A stretch of 64,000 bases of DNA from Saccharothrix sp. (GCF_031180885.1 NZ_JAPSLK010000001.1:89104-153103), one strand, 5' to 3'; shown: positions 1-9,835, counted from the first letter of the stretch. Notes: generated by a model not told the origin, from the sequence alone. A program made the numbers and translations.

Positions 1-129
1 TCCATACCCACCACTATCGACCGCCGGCCGGTTGTCGCTACGCCACCCGCACCCTTACCCGAACCCCCGCTCGATCGCGCCGCACATCTGCGGGGAGCAG
101 CCGTTGTGGTCCGGATCATCGGGGTGTAG

Positions 130-1011
130 GACCTGAAGGCGGCGCACGGGGCGGGGCGGATCGTGGTGGACTCGGTGGACGAGTTGGACCGGATCACCGA
201 TGCCAAGGTGTTGCTGAGGGTGCTGCCCGGGATCGCCGCCGATACGCATCCTGCGCTTGCCACCGGGGATACCGGGCAGAAGTTCGGGCTCGGGGAGGGA
301 GAGTTGAGGCGGGCGTTGGATGTGCTTGGTGGGCGGCCGGATCTTGAGTTGGTTGGGTTGCACTGCCACATCGGGTCGCAGATTCGGCACGTTGCCACAT
401 ACGAGCAGGCTGCCCGTCGCATGGTCGGGTTGATCGCCCGGCTTGGCCGTCCGGTGCGCGAACTCGACCTTGGTGGTGGGTTTGGGGTGGCCTACACCAG
501 TGCTGAGGCGGAGTTCGACCTTGTCGGGTATGCCGAGCGGGTCAAGCGGGCGGTTCGGTACGAGTGTGGGGTGCACCGGGTTCCGGAGCCGCAGCTCGTG
601 GTCGAACCGGGGCGGGCCATTGTGGCCAAAGCGGGGGTCACGCTCTACCGGGTGACGTCCGTGAAGCACCCGTTCGTGGCGGTGGACGGTGGCATGAGCG
701 ACAACGCCCGGCCCGCCCTCTACGGTGCCCGCTACCAGCCACGACTGCTGCGCACCGGGCCGACCGCGCGCATGGTGCTCGTCGGGCGGCACTGCGAAGC
801 CGGTGACGTGATCGCCGAAGTCGACCTGCCGAGGGACGTCCACCCGGGTGACGTGGTCGCGGTGCCGGTCACCGGCGCGTACCACCACTCGCGCGCCTCG
901 AACTACAACCAAGTGTGCCGCCCCGCACTGGTCGGCGTGCGGGACGGCACGACGCGCGTCCTGGTCCGGGCGGAGACCGAGGAGGACCTGCTCCGCCGGG
1001 ACGTGGGCTAG
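130..1011 (+). pseudogene. 5'-truncated diaminopimelate decarboxylase (lysA remnant)
   Basis: This is the C-terminal two thirds of a PLP-dependent group IV decarboxylase of the LysA type, which would make lysine from meso-diaminopimelate. Family signatures are visible: HIGSQ, the glycine loop LDLGGGFG, EPGRAIVAKAG, VAVDGGMSDN, the CEAGD active-site motif and the SSNYN-like ASNYNQV near the end. The in-frame homology begins right after a TAG at 127-129 (DLKAAHGAGRIVVDS). About 140 residues are missing, including the lysine that holds PLP. A GTG at 163 could start a 282-residue product, but it could not be catalytic. I read it as a pseudogene; a cut by the window edge is excluded by the in-frame stop. 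Confidence 0.75.
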
Positions 1012-1259
1012 CTGGTCACGCTTGGCACGTCCACAGCCCAGTACAGTCGTTCCCGGCGTCCCTTGGTCCGCCTCCCCGGTAATAGGTATAGACCAATTTC
1101 GGTCCGGGGATCGACGCTAGGGCGGGCGGTGAATGCAGCGGGAACGTGCGCGGAAGCGTGGCAGCGATCGTCCGGCGGATGCCTGGCCAACCTCCGTGAA
1201 ATCGGGTTTGACCTGCGGTTTTTCCGAAATTGTCGTACCCCGCCGGCACCCTGTTGCCC

Positions 1260-1479
1260 ATGACCGTCCAGCTCGAAGCCTGGTCCACCGCGGACCTCGG
1301 CCTGCTGCACCGGCTCAACACGCCGGAGATGACGGCCCACCTCGGCGGGCCGGAGTCCGACGAGCGCGTGGCCGACCGGCACCGGCGTTACCTGGCGCCG
1401 GGTTCGGGCATGTTGCGGGTGGTGCTCGACGGGGTGGCGGTGGGGGCGGCGGGGCTCTGGCCCAAGGAGTGGCAGGGGC
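1260..1479 (+). pseudogene. GNAT acetyltransferase N-terminal fragment
   Basis: An ATG at 1260 opens a frame with the N-terminal half of a GNAT-type N-acetyltransferase: MTVQLEAWSTADLGLLHRLN, then a central [18 protein letters not shown] strand pair that normally precedes the acetyl-CoA loop. The similarity stops after WQG, and the frame continues into low-complexity sequence. The acetyl-CoA-binding Q/RxxGxG/A loop is absent. At the point where it breaks, a macro-domain fragment begins in another frame, so the simplest reading is a deletion joining two decayed genes. The substrate is unknown. Confidence 0.5.
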
Positions 1480-1773
1480 GTGACGGCGGCCAACGAGTCG
1501 CTGATGGGCGGCGGCGGGGTGGACGGCGCGATCCACCGCGCGGCCGGTCCGCGGCTGGCCCAGGCCGGCGCGGAGGTGGGTCCGTGCGAGCCCGGTGACG
1601 CGATCGCCACACCGGCGTTCGACCTCACACCCCCGGTCCGGTACGTGATCCACACGGTCGGCCCGGTGTGGGAGGGAGGCGGCTTCGGGGAGGAGGCCGT
1701 GCTGACGTCCTGCTACCGGCGGTGCCTGGAGGTCGCGGACGGGTTGTCAACGAAGGAGCCGTCGCCCGCCTGA
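1480..1773 (+). pseudogene. Macro-domain (ADP-ribose-binding) fragment
   Basis: The frame begins with [22 protein letters not shown], the ADP-ribose-binding signature of macro domains (usually [22 protein letters not shown]). It continues through the conserved [14 protein letters not shown] and [10 protein letters not shown] segments. The first strand and helix before NAAN and the C-terminal helix are missing; only 97 residues remain, against about 160-180 in a full domain. The start overlaps the break of the upstream GNAT fragment, and the end reads into unrelated sequence. Intact relatives remove ADP-ribose or O-acetyl-ADP-ribose; this copy is probably dead. Confidence 0.55.
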
Positions 1774-1790
1774 GGCGCGCCTTGGCCTGA

Positions 1791-2099
1791 CTACGGATGC
1801 GGGCCGATCGTCACGATGGTCAACTGGCCGTCGCCCGGGCCGTGGATCCACCAGATCCGCCATGCCGACGGTGTCCGGTTCTCCACGTACGACTCCCACA
1901 ACGTGACGCCACCCGGTCCCGGCACCGACTGGTAGTCGTGCGAGTGGAGTCCGGGGTGGCGTGGTCCGGCCTGCTCCAGCAGGCGAAGTGCTTTGCGGAC
2001 CTTCTTGAGCTTCGGCGCGTATTGCTGCTTAAACCGAAGATCTTCGAGAACCTTCTCCGCCTCACGCGTGTACAGCAGTACGAACGGTGGAGCGCTCAC
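1791..2099 (-). CDS. RelE/ParE-like toxin candidate
   Basis: The 102-residue basic protein has the size and outline of the RelE/ParE/HigB superfamily: an N-terminal strand (FVLLYTREAEKVLEDL), two helices rich in K and R (KLKKVRKALRLLEQ) and C-terminal strands ending SAWRIWWIHGPGDGQLTIVTIG. It lies immediately after, and overlaps by 4 bp (ATGA), a 97-residue gene that would be its antitoxin, the classic antitoxin-first arrangement. Such proteins are ribosome-dependent mRNA interferases or gyrase poisons; which applies cannot be read here. The family call rests on pattern and context. Confidence 0.5.
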   Translation of the reverse strand: MSAPPFVLLYTREAEKVLEDLRFKQQYAPKLKKVRKALRLLEQAGPRHPGLHSHDYQSVPGPGGVTLWESYVENRTPSAWRIWWIHGPGDGQLTIVTIGPHP

Positions 2100-2389
2100 G
2101 CGTCTTCGGAGTCCTCGTCGTCAGCGGTGACCCAGTCCAGGGGCCGCGCGTTGCCCTCGGCCGCGTCCGCGAGGCCGCGGAACAGCGAAGCCCGCAGTTC
2201 GTCGTTCTCCCAGACCATCAGCTCGCGCCTCGGGATGCTCGCCAACGGCGTCAGCAGGATCGCGCCATCGGGGTTGACCGCCACGGCGTAGCGGTCGTTC
2301 TTGCGCGCACCGGCCTTTCCGACCGCGACCCGCGCGCGTTCGTCGGCTGTCACTTCGGCCACGGGCCGGAAGTCGTCGAGTACCGACAT
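2096..2389 (-). CDS. Probable antitoxin of the RelE-like pair
   Basis: A 97-residue acidic-tailed protein (ending TADDEDSEDA). The ATG at 2389 is preceded by a strong GAGGAGG Shine-Dalgarno, so this start is preferred over upstream in-frame codons. The central DRYAVAVNPDGAILLTPLASIPRRELMVWEND looks like a short beta-rich DNA-binding or dimerisation part followed by a helix, reminiscent of small antitoxins whose tail wraps the toxin. It overlaps the downstream toxin-like gene by 4 bp, implying translational coupling. The antitoxin role is inferred mostly from the pairing. Confidence 0.5.
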   Translation of the reverse strand: MSVLDDFRPVAEVTADERARVAVGKAGARKNDRYAVAVNPDGAILLTPLASIPRRELMVWENDELRASLFRGLADAAEGNARPLDWVTADDEDSEDA

Positions 2390-2510
2390 GCGTCCTCCTC
2401 GAATGGAGCCGGGGCGGACAACGATACGCCCGCCGGGGTATGTGGGCAATACCCACAAACCCCGACGGATTCGGTCGTATGGCGTCCGCCACTTCCGTCG
2501 CTGGGTGACA

Positions 2511-3662
2511 ATGGCCTGGATGTCCACCGCACTCCAGACCTCGACAGACCTCCGGATCGGCCCCTACGCGGTCGACCCGGCCGTGGTGCTCGCGCCGATG
2601 GCGGGCATCACCAACGTGGCGTTCCGGCAGCTGTGCCGGGAGTTCGGCAGCCCCACGTCGTTGTACGTCTGCGAGATGATCACGGCCCGCGCCATCGTCG
2701 AGCGCGACTCCAAGACCATGGAGATGATCACGTTCGGCGAGGCCGAGCACCCGCGGTCGTTGCAGCTCTACGGGGTCGACCCGCACTCGATGAGCGAAGC
2801 CGCGAAGATCATCGTCGGTGAGGACCGGGCGGACCACATCGACATGAACTTCGGGTGCCCGGTGCCCAAGGTCACGCGCAAGGGCGGTGGGGCGGCGCTG
2901 CCGTACAAGCGGCGGTTGTTCCGGGACATCGTGCGGGCCGCGGTGAAGGCCGCGGAGCCCGCGGGGGTGCCGGTCACGGTCAAGTTCCGCATCGGCATCG
3001 ACGACGACCACCACACCTTCCTGGACGCGGGCCGCATCGCCGAGGACGAAGGCGCGCAAGCGGTTGCGCTGCACGCCCGGACCGCCGCCCAGCGGTACTC
3101 CGGGCAGGCCGACTGGGACGCCGTCGCGCGCCTCAAGGAGGCCGTGACGAGCATCCCCGTCCTGGGCAACGGCGACATCTTCAGCGCGCAGGACGCCCTC
3201 GACATGGTCGCCAAGACCGGCTGCGACGGCGTCGTCGTCGGGCGCGGCTGCCTCGGCCGCCCCTGGCTGTTCGGCGAACTCCAGGCCGCCATGAACGGCC
3301 AACCCGTCCCACCGGCGCCGAAGCTGGGCAAGGTCGCCGAGATCATCGCCCGCCACGGCCGCCTGCTCGCCGCGCACCTGGGCGAGGACAAGGGCATCCG
3401 CGACCTGCGCAAGCACATGGCCTGGTACCTCAAGGGGTTCCCGGTCGGCTCGGACCTGCGGCGCGGCCTCGCCATGGTGTCCACCACCGCCGAGCTGGAC
3501 GACCTGCTGGGCCGGCTCGACCCGACCGCCGAGACGCTCGACGCCGAAGGCCCGCGCGGTCGGCAGGGCTCCCCGGGCAAGGTCGTCCTCCCGGAGGGCT
3601 GGCTGGACGACCCGGAGGACGGGATGGTCCCCGCAGCGGAAGACATGCACTCCGGTGGCTGA
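2511..3662 (+). CDS. dusB: tRNA-dihydrouridine synthase
   Basis: An FMN enzyme that reduces uridines in the D-loop of tRNA with NADPH. The protein (383 aa) shows the Dus fold in order: APMAGITNVAFRQLCREFG for FMN binding, the substrate motif MNFGCPVPKVTRKGGGA with the proton-donor cysteine, VTVKFRIG, the phosphate-binding segments VLGNGDIFS and GRGCLGRPWLF, then the C-terminal helical tRNA domain with KHMAWYLKGFP. Two ATGs compete (2511 and 2520), neither with a clear Shine-Dalgarno. The stop overlaps the GTG start of the following lipoprotein gene, implying one transcript. The orthologue in M. tuberculosis is Rv0823c, which fits the neighbourhood. Confidence 0.93.
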   Translation: MAWMSTALQTSTDLRIGPYAVDPAVVLAPMAGITNVAFRQLCREFGSPTSLYVCEMITARAIVERDSKTMEMITFGEAEHPRSLQLYGVDPHSMSEAAKIIVGEDRADHIDMNFGCPVPKVTRKGGGAALPYKRRLFRDIVRAAVKAAEPAGVPVTVKFRIGIDDDHHTFLDAGRIAEDEGAQAVALHARTAAQRYSGQADWDAVARLKEAVTSIPVLGNGDIFSAQDALDMVAKTGCDGVVVGRGCLGRPWLFGELQAAMNGQPVPPAPKLGKVAEIIARHGRLLAAHLGEDKGIRDLRKHMAWYLKGFPVGSDLRRGLAMVSTTAELDDLLGRLDPTAETLDAEGPRGRQGSPGKVVLPEGWLDDPEDGMVPAAEDMHSGG

Positions 3663-4113
3663 CCGGGCGCTGCGCGTCGCCGCGTTCGTCGCCTGCGCGG
3701 TCCTGCTGGCCGCGTGCGGTTCGACGGTCGCCGGGACGCCCCGGCCGCTGCGCGTCACCGACGTCGAGCGCGAACTCGTCGCCAGCTACTTCGCCGCGCT
3801 CAACGAGGCCGCCGGCCAGGGCGTGTCCGAGCAGCACGAACTGCTCGCCGACACCCAACACCCGGACTTCCGCGACGAGGACTGCGAGTTGCCGAAGGGC
3901 ATCATCAAGGTGCAGCCGACCATGTCCACGCTCCGCCTCGACCCGGACTGGACGCCGCCCGGCGAGGACGAGCACCCGCGCGGGGTCGTGCTGGTGGTCG
4001 CGGTGACGCTCACCGCGTTCCAGGAGGGCACCGAGATCGGCAGCCAGATCGGCTCCCAGCACATCGTGCTGCTCAACGGCAAGGCGTACGGCTTCGCGCC
4101 CTGCGCGGCCTGA
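3655..4113 (+). CDS. Small secreted lipoprotein of unknown function
   Basis: A 152-residue protein with a lipoprotein signal: basic N-terminus, hydrophobic run FVACAVLL and lipobox LAAC, putting the lipidated cysteine at residue 21. The mature part starts STVAGTPRP and has an NTF2-like look (ELVASYFAALNEAAGQG...EQHELLADTQHPDF), with two further cysteines (C80 and C150 region) that could pair. The GTG start lies inside the end of dusB, so it is translationally coupled. I do not recognise a specific function; an extracytoplasmic folding or binding role is possible. Confidence 0.75.
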   Translation: MADRALRVAAFVACAVLLAACGSTVAGTPRPLRVTDVERELVASYFAALNEAAGQGVSEQHELLADTQHPDFRDEDCELPKGIIKVQPTMSTLRLDPDWTPPGEDEHPRGVVLVVAVTLTAFQEGTEIGSQIGSQHIVLLNGKAYGFAPCAA

Positions 4114-4273
4114 CCACGCTGGGCACACGTTCCGGCTAGTTGATCACCGAACGTCACCAGTTCGGAGCAGTGCACGGTCAACCGGTAGAGGGAAATCCCC
4201 CTGTGACGCGTCCCGCCGGCTCAAGCACCGCGTTGCAACAGACGACACCTTGGCAAGTAGGGAGGTGAGCGCG

Positions 4274-5131
4274 ATGACCGCACTGCGACCCGAAGTCGCC
4301 GACTTCGACAGAGACGGCCGGTCCGAGGAGGACCGGACCGCGTCGGAGGGCACCGGGCTGGTGCAGCTGCACGAGTCGATCGCCGCGCTGCTCGCCTCCC
4401 GCGGTCAGTGGCGGCAGGCGTACCAGCACCTGCGGTCGGCGTTCGACCTGGTCTACGCCGACCAGGACGAGCAGCCGCACGTCCCCGAGCAACTGCGCCG
4501 CGAGGTGGACCGGCTGCGCCGCGAGCACGCCGAGGCGCGCGAGCAGAGCCTGAGAGACAGCCTCACCGACAGTTACAACCGGCGGTACCTGGACGAGCGG
4601 TTGCTCGGCATGGTGACCGACCGGGGCGCCACCGCCGACGGGCTCGCCATCGCGTTGATCGACCTGGACTGGTTCAAGCAGGTGAATGACACATTTGGCC
4701 ACCTCCTGGGTGATCGTGTGTTGCAGCGCGTGGTCGAGCTGTTGCAGGAGGAGCTGCCCGAGGACGGGTTCTGCGCCCGCTACGGCGGCGAGGAGTTCGT
4801 GCTCGTGCTGCCGGGCGTGGACGCCGCCGGGAGCGTGGAGATCGCCGAGTCGGCCCGCATGCGTGTCGAGCGTCACGCCTGGGCTTCGCTGGCGCCCGGT
4901 TTGCGAGTGACCGTCAGCATCGGGTTGGCTTACGAGCCTCCCGCGGGGGACTCGCCGACCCGTCCGCAGGTCGCTCCGGAGCAACAGCTGCTGCGGGCGG
5001 ACAGCCTGCTGTACACCGCCAAGCAGTCAGGACGGAACGCGGTCGCCTACCGGGAGGGTGGTCGGGTGCGCCTGGCCGGTGCCGCGGCGGGCCGGCGCGG
5101 GATCGCCGAACCGAGGGTTGCCGGTTACTGA
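4274..5131 (+). CDS. GGDEF-domain diguanylate cyclase
   Basis: Probably makes cyclic di-GMP from two GTP. The ATG at 4274 follows GGGAGGTGA with good spacing. The first ~75 residues carry a helical segment resembling a half TPR (ALLASRGQWRQAYQHLRSAFDLVYA), then a short coiled coil (LRREVDRLRREHAEAREQS). The GGDEF domain starts at DSLTDSYNRRYLDERL and has the signature GGEEF near residues 171-175, with the metal site ALIDLDWFKQVNDTFGH. The RxxD inhibitory I-site before GGEEF is not present (LPED instead), so product inhibition at that site is unlikely. No transmembrane segment is seen. RsiG, a c-di-GMP effector, is encoded in the same window. Confidence 0.9.
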   Translation: MTALRPEVADFDRDGRSEEDRTASEGTGLVQLHESIAALLASRGQWRQAYQHLRSAFDLVYADQDEQPHVPEQLRREVDRLRREHAEAREQSLRDSLTDSYNRRYLDERLLGMVTDRGATADGLAIALIDLDWFKQVNDTFGHLLGDRVLQRVVELLQEELPEDGFCARYGGEEFVLVLPGVDAAGSVEIAESARMRVERHAWASLAPGLRVTVSIGLAYEPPAGDSPTRPQVAPEQQLLRADSLLYTAKQSGRNAVAYREGGRVRLAGAAAGRRGIAEPRVAGY

Positions 5132-5344
5132 GTTTTTGCGGCAGCTCACCCGTTCGGACGTAGCCTGCTGAGCGCAACTGACTACACACCACCCCAGTCT
5201 CACCGGGAGTGGTCGTCAGGACTGGCGGTCATCCGTAGTATCGCCAAGGCAAGTGACACGCCGTTGGTGCAACCAATGTGTCCTTGATGTCGTCAACTCG
5301 TGATGACGACCCCGTATTGACCGCTGTTGCTGAAGGGAGACCGG

Positions 5345-8300
5345 GTGCCCGACGAGCCCCGCCGTGGCGGCCCCGGACCTCGTGGTGACCAGCCCGTTCC
5401 CGACGACCAGCCCACCGGCCGCCGACGGCGGTCGATGGAGGGCAGCGGCGGGCTGAGCGTTTCCGAACTGCTGGAACAGCACAGCCGGACGAACATCCCG
5501 CGCCCCGTGCCGCCCACCGACGGCCGCAGACCGGAGTCGACCGGCAGGCGTGCGGCACCCGAGGCGGAGTCCACCGGCCGCCGGGCGCGCCCCAACGGCT
5601 TCGCCCCGTCCGCGGGGGACTACGCCGCTCCGGCCGAGCCCACGGGCCGCCGGGCCGCTCCCGAACCGACGGGCCGCCGCGCCCTGCCGGACGACCTCGC
5701 CCCCGCCGACCCGACCCGCCACCAGGACACCGGCCGCCGGCGTCGCCCGACCCCCGAGGACGCGCCGGCGCCCCACTTCGGCCCCGAGTCGACCGGCCGC
5801 CGCGCCCGCCCGGACCTGTCGACCGACCAACCCCCGGCCCGCCGCGCCGCCACCCCCGAACCACCCCGCCGCCAACCCCCGGCCGCACCTCCACGAGACC
5901 TGGGTTCGCCCCGCGACGCGGCCACCGGTGCCCCGCGCGACCTGGGCCTGCCGCGCGACACTGCGGCCGGTGCACCCCGCGGCCGCGACGCGGCTGCCGG
6001 CGCTTCCCGCGAGTTGGGCCTGCCCCGCGATTCCGCGGCCGGCGCCCCTCGCGACCTCAGCTCACCCCGCGACGCCGCGCCCGGCGCTCCCCGCGACTTG
6101 GGCTCACCCCGCGACGCGGCGGCCGGCACCTCCCGCGATCCCGGCTTGCCCCGCGACGCCGCAGCCGGTGCTCCGCGCGACTTGGCTCCCGGCGTTGGCC
6201 GCGACACCGCTCCGCGCGACGGGTCCCCCCGCGTCACGCGCCGCGAACTGGCCGGCAGCCCGCACGACCTGGGCCAGACCCCGCCGCGCAACGGCGCTCC
6301 GGCACCTTCCCGCGACCTCGGCGCCGACGGTCCCCGCGACCCCGGCCACCTCACCCCTCGCGACCTGCCCCAGAACGGCCGCCGCGACACCGCACCCGCC
6401 GGCCCGCGCGGCGCCGCTCTCACCGGTCCGCACGACACCGCACCCGCCGGCCCCCGCGACGCCGCACCTGCCGGCCCCCGCGACGCCACACTCAACGGCC
6501 CGCGCGACGCCGCTCTCGGCGGTCGGCGCGACGTGGCACCTGGTGGTCCGCGCGAGACCGCGCCCGGCGGTGCCCTGCGCGAGACGGCACCCGGCGGCCC
6601 TCGCGACGGCGGCATCAGCCCTCGGGACACCGGACCGCGGGATCTCGCCCCCGGTGCTCCCCGCGACTTCGGTCCGGCGAACCCGCGTGACCTCGCGGAC
6701 GGGAGCGGACCGCGACGGCTTGCCGAGGGTGGCCCGGCCGACACCGGTCGTCGGCCCGTGGATCCCCGCCGTGCCAACGGAACCGGTCCTGACCCGCGCG
6801 GGTTCGCGGCGCCGGGGCGTCCCGGTGGTCCGGACGGCAGTGGACCACGGCGTCTCGCGGAAGGCGGTCCGGACGGCAGCGGTCCCCGACGACTCGCGGA
6901 AGGCGGTCCGGACGGCAGCGGTCCCCGACGACTCGCGGAAGGCGGTCCGGACGGCAGCGGTCCCCGACGACTCGCGGAAGGCGGTCCGGACGGCAGTGGG
7001 CCGCGTCGCTTGGCGGAAGGGCCGGGCGCTGGACGCCGGGTCGCCCCGGGCGGTCCGGACGGCAGTGGGCCTCGACGGCTCGCCGAAGGCGGACCGGACG
7101 GCAGTGGGCCGCGTCGGCTTGCCGATGGTGCGCCGCGGTCCGGTGTGGACGGAGACCTGGCGCGGGGTGGCGCCGCGGCCGTGGCTGGGGCTGTGGCCGG
7201 TGCCGGCGTTGAAGGGGCGGACATCGCGGGGAGGCTCGGGGGTGCGCCCGCGCCCAGTCCGCGTGACCAGATCGACCCCCTGAGCCTCACCACCGAGATG
7301 GAGGCCATCAGCGACGAGGTCAAGAAGCGTCGCGAGGTCGACCACACGCTCGCCCGCTTCTCCGCCGTCCACGACGAACTGGCCGAGCAGGAGCGCCAGA
7401 AGAAGGAACGGCGCCAGAAGCTGCTGCCCTGGAAGCAGGACCACGACGAGGACGCCACCGTCTTCGCCGAACCCCTGGACGACCCCGACGACCCCGACAC
7501 CCCGCGCCGCCGGAAGGCGCGCACGGCCAAGCACAGCAAGATCGTGCGGATCGTCAAGGTGCTGTCGCTGACCGGCGCGGTGCTGGTGTTCGTCGCGACG
7601 GGCCTCGGGTGGGGCGCGATGCAGTACATCGACAGCAAGTTCACCGAGATCGACGCGCTCAACACCAACTCCGCCGCCGTGCACCAGGCCGAGAAGCAGT
7701 TGGGCGACGAGAACTTCCTCATCGTCGGCTCGGACACCCGCGCGGGCGCCAAGCCCGAGGACGGGGTCGGTGACGCGGACGCCGAGCCGGGCGCGCGGTC
7801 GGACGTGCTGATGCTGGCGCACATCCCGGCGGACCGGAAGCGGGTCGTCGTGGTGTCCGTGCCGCGCGACCTGCAGATCACCCGGCCCGAGTGCGAGAAG
7901 TGGAACTGGGAGACCGGCGAGTACACCGGCGAGATGCTGCCCAAGGCCAAGGGCGTCAAGGCCAACCAGGCCTACGCCGACGGCGGCCCGCGGTGCGTCA
8001 GCACGTTCATGACCGAGCTGACCGGCCTCACCATCAACCACTTCATCTCCGTGGACTTCAACGGCTTCAAGGGCATGGTCGACGCCGTCGGCAAGATCAA
8101 GGTCTGCGTGCCGAAGGTCATGGAGGACGAAGAACTCGGCATGATCTTCGACAAGCCGGGCCAGTACGAGATCGACGGCGCGAAGGCCCTCGACTACGTC
8201 CGGGCCCGCAAGGTCACCAACGAGCCGCTCGGCGACTACGACCGGGTGAAGCGGCAGCAGAAGTTCCTGTCCTCGTTGCTGCGCACGGCCCTGTCGTCGG

Positions 8301-9028
8301 AGATGCTGCTCAACCCCGGCAAGCTCAACAACTTCCTCAACGCGTTCGCCGCGTCCACCGTGGGCCAGAACATCGGCGTGAAGGACATGCTGACGCTGGC
8401 GCAGTCGTTGCAGGGCATCGAGGCCGGCCGGGTCAGCTTCATCACCGTGCCGCACCGGACGGACGAGGGCCCGACGAAGTCCAACCACGACAACATCGAG
8501 CTGTTGCTGGAGGACGAGACCAAGGCGCTGTTCCAGGCGATCATCGACGGCACGCCGCTGCCCGGTGAGACCCCGGACGCGACCCCGACCACGTCGACCC
8601 AGCCCGCAGCCCCGACGTCCAACGCGCCCGCGCAGCCCAAGCAGGGCAGCGTGATCGACCCCAAGGGCCTGAAGATCCAGGTGTTCAACGGCGAGGGCGG
8701 TCGCGACGGCGCGGCCAAGCTGGCCAAGGACAGCCTGGAGGAACTCGGGTTCAGCGTCGTCAACTGGGGTGGCGGCGAGGCCACGCCGAAGACCGTCATC
8801 CGGTACGGCATCGGGGGCGAGGACGCCGCCGCCACGCTGGCCGCGGCGGTCCCCGGTGCGACGCCGGAGTTCCGGCCGGAGATGGGCGGCTCGGTGCTGC
8901 TGCTGCTCGGGCCGGAGTGGGACCGCAAGGTCGTCGCCCCCCAACCGGGTGGTACCCAGGGTCAGCCGGGCAAGGCGACCCCGCCGCCGGTCGAGGTGGT
9001 CAACGCAGGCGTGGACCCCTGTGCGTAG
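5345..9028 (+). CDS. LCP (LytR-CpsA-Psr) family wall-polymer ligase with giant repeat N-terminus
   Basis: LCP proteins transfer polyprenyl-linked glycopolymers such as arabinogalactan or teichoic acids onto peptidoglycan outside the membrane. The GTG at 5345 has AAGGGAGA just upstream, giving 1227 residues, roughly twice or more the usual length. Residues ~1-650 are predicted disordered, full of [19 protein letters not shown] and [13 protein letters not shown] repeats. A basic juxtamembrane stretch and one transmembrane helix follow (~735-765). The LCP domain (~790-1070) has [38 protein letters not shown] and [13 protein letters not shown] LytR_C domain (~1109-1195) ends the protein. The N-terminal half would be cytoplasmic. 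phoU follows after 80 bp. Confidence 0.9.
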   Translation: MPDEPRRGGPGPRGDQPVPDDQPTGRRRRSMEGSGGLSVSELLEQHSRTNIPRPVPPTDGRRPESTGRRAAPEAESTGRRARPNGFAPSAGDYAAPAEPTGRRAAPEPTGRRALPDDLAPADPTRHQDTGRRRRPTPEDAPAPHFGPESTGRRARPDLSTDQPPARRAATPEPPRRQPPAAPPRDLGSPRDAATGAPRDLGLPRDTAAGAPRGRDAAAGASRELGLPRDSAAGAPRDLSSPRDAAPGAPRDLGSPRDAAAGTSRDPGLPRDAAAGAPRDLAPGVGRDTAPRDGSPRVTRRELAGSPHDLGQTPPRNGAPAPSRDLGADGPRDPGHLTPRDLPQNGRRDTAPAGPRGAALTGPHDTAPAGPRDAAPAGPRDATLNGPRDAALGGRRDVAPGGPRETAPGGALRETAPGGPRDGGISPRDTGPRDLAPGAPRDFGPANPRDLADGSGPRRLAEGGPADTGRRPVDPRRANGTGPDPRGFAAPGRPGGPDGSGPRRLAEGGPDGSGPRRLAEGGPDGSGPRRLAEGGPDGSGPRRLAEGGPDGSGPRRLAEGPGAGRRVAPGGPDGSGPRRLAEGGPDGSGPRRLADGAPRSGVDGDLARGGAAAVAGAVAGAGVEGADIAGRLGGAPAPSPRDQIDPLSLTTEMEAISDEVKKRREVDHTLARFSAVHDELAEQERQKKERRQKLLPWKQDHDEDATVFAEPLDDPDDPDTPRRRKARTAKHSKIVRIVKVLSLTGAVLVFVATGLGWGAMQYIDSKFTEIDALNTNSAAVHQAEKQLGDENFLIVGSDTRAGAKPEDGVGDADAEPGARSDVLMLAHIPADRKRVVVVSVPRDLQITRPECEKWNWETGEYTGEMLPKAKGVKANQAYADGGPRCVSTFMTELTGLTINHFISVDFNGFKGMVDAVGKIKVCVPKVMEDEELGMIFDKPGQYEIDGAKALDYVRARKVTNEPLGDYDRVKRQQKFLSSLLRTALSSEMLLNPGKLNNFLNAFAASTVGQNIGVKDMLTLAQSLQGIEAGRVSFITVPHRTDEGPTKSNHDNIELLLEDETKALFQAIIDGTPLPGETPDATPTTSTQPAAPTSNAPAQPKQGSVIDPKGLKIQVFNGEGGRDGAAKLAKDSLEELGFSVVNWGGGEATPKTVIRYGIGGEDAAATLAAAVPGATPEFRPEMGGSVLLLLGPEWDRKVVAPQPGGTQGQPGKATPPPVEVVNAGVDPCA
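6827..7129 (+). repeat. 39-bp tandem repeat array inside the LCP gene
   Basis: Five consecutive 39-bp units (6827-7021) encode [13 protein letters not shown]. Units 2 to 4 are nearly or fully identical at DNA level. After a 30-bp spacer encoding [10 protein letters not shown], two more units follow (7052-7129). A half-unit precursor ([11 protein letters not shown]) lies about 120 bp upstream. The identity of neighbouring units shows recent slippage or unequal recombination, so copy number probably varies between strains. Confidence 0.95.
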
Positions 9029-9046
9029 CCCATCTGGACGTTTCGG

Positions 9047-9068
9047 GTTCACCTCGGGTTCACTGGGG
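9047..9068 (+). promoter_or_regulatory. PHO-box-like direct repeat upstream of phoU
   Basis: Two adjacent 11-bp units, GTTCACCTCGG and GTTCACTGGGG, match the direct-repeat arrangement of actinobacterial PhoP operators (GTTCACC-type heptamer plus four bases). The site lies 40 bp before the phoU start, and AATGT just after it could serve as a -10 element. PhoP control of phoU is inferred. Confidence 0.65.
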
Positions 9069-9108
9069 AATGTCGCCGCCGCGACCACCTGCACGTAGGC
9101 TGACGCCC

Positions 9109-9774
9109 ATGCGTGAGGCCTACCACGACCAGCTCGGACAACTCGCCGACCGGCTCGCCGACATGTGCTCGATGGCCGGTGACGCCATGGAGCGCGCCAC
9201 CGCGTCGCTGCTCCAGGCGGACCTCGCGGTCGCGGAGCAGGTGATCGGCGACGACGCCAAGATCGACGACGTCCGCGCGAGCATCGAGGAGCAGGCCTAC
9301 GCGCTGCTGGCGCTCCAGGCGCCGGTGGCCACCGACCTGCGCATCGTGCTGGCCGTGATCCACGCGGCGGAGAGCGTCGAGCGCATGGGCGACCTGGCGC
9401 TGCACGTGGCCAAGGCCGCGCGCCGCCGGCACCCGAACCGCGTGCTCGCGGACACCGTCGAGCCGTACTTCGCGGAGATGGGCCGCATCGCGGTCAACCT
9501 GGCGCGCGAGGCCACCGAGGTCATCCGCACGCAGGACGTCGAGCGCGCCCGGTCCATGGAGGACGCGGACGACGCCATGGACGACCTGCACCGCCACCTG
9601 TTCACGGTGATCATGGACAAGGACTGGCCGCACGGCGTCCCGTCCGCTGTGGACACCACCCTGCTGGGCCGCTTCTACGAGCGCTTCGCCGACCACGCGG
9701 TGTCGGTCGCCAAGCGCACGGTCTTCGTCGTCACCGGCCGGATGCCCGGCTACGGCGGCGACATCGACGACTGA
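9109..9774 (+). CDS. phoU: Phosphate uptake regulator PhoU
   Basis: A 221-residue cytoplasmic all-helical protein with two PhoU repeats. Each has the metal-binding E/DxxxD-type helix signature: [17 protein letters not shown] in the first half and [21 protein letters not shown] in the second. PhoU links the Pst transporter to the phosphate-sensing histidine kinase and restrains phosphate uptake. The gene runs opposite to the pst operon, from which an ESX cassette separates it. A PHO-box-like repeat precedes it, and a strong hairpin follows. It corresponds to phoY2 (Rv0821c) in the mycobacterial order. Confidence 0.95.
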   Translation: MREAYHDQLGQLADRLADMCSMAGDAMERATASLLQADLAVAEQVIGDDAKIDDVRASIEEQAYALLALQAPVATDLRIVLAVIHAAESVERMGDLALHVAKAARRRHPNRVLADTVEPYFAEMGRIAVNLAREATEVIRTQDVERARSMEDADDAMDDLHRHLFTVIMDKDWPHGVPSAVDTTLLGRFYERFADHAVSVAKRTVFVVTGRMPGYGGDIDD

Positions 9775-9808
9775 GCGACGCTCGGAGGCCGGCCCAGGCG
9801 GCTGGGGT

Positions 9809-9835
9809 GGCGGAAGAGCCTGAGGCTCTTCCGCC
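9809..9835 (+). terminator. Hairpin terminator after phoU
   Basis: A perfect 12-bp stem (GGCGGAAGAGCC / GGCTCTTCCGCC) with a TGA loop begins 35 bp after the phoU stop. There is no T tract, as is usual in high-GC actinobacteria. It sits between convergent genes and may serve both directions. Confidence 0.7.

Noticed and set aside
2121..3758. Long minus-strand open frame across dusB (545 codons)
   Set aside because: It is antisense to a clear dusB with all family motifs and has the biased His/Arg/Gly composition of a high-GC shadow frame.
4114..4273. Possible c-di-GMP riboswitch before the GGDEF gene
   Set aside because: The 160-bp leader has small inverted repeats but no match that I can see to the conserved GEMM-I or GEMM-II core, so no RNA call is made.
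6104..9094. 996-codon minus-strand open frame across the LCP gene
   Set aside because: The plus strand encodes recognisable LCP and LytR_C domains. The minus frame has no domain sense and arises from repeat and codon bias.
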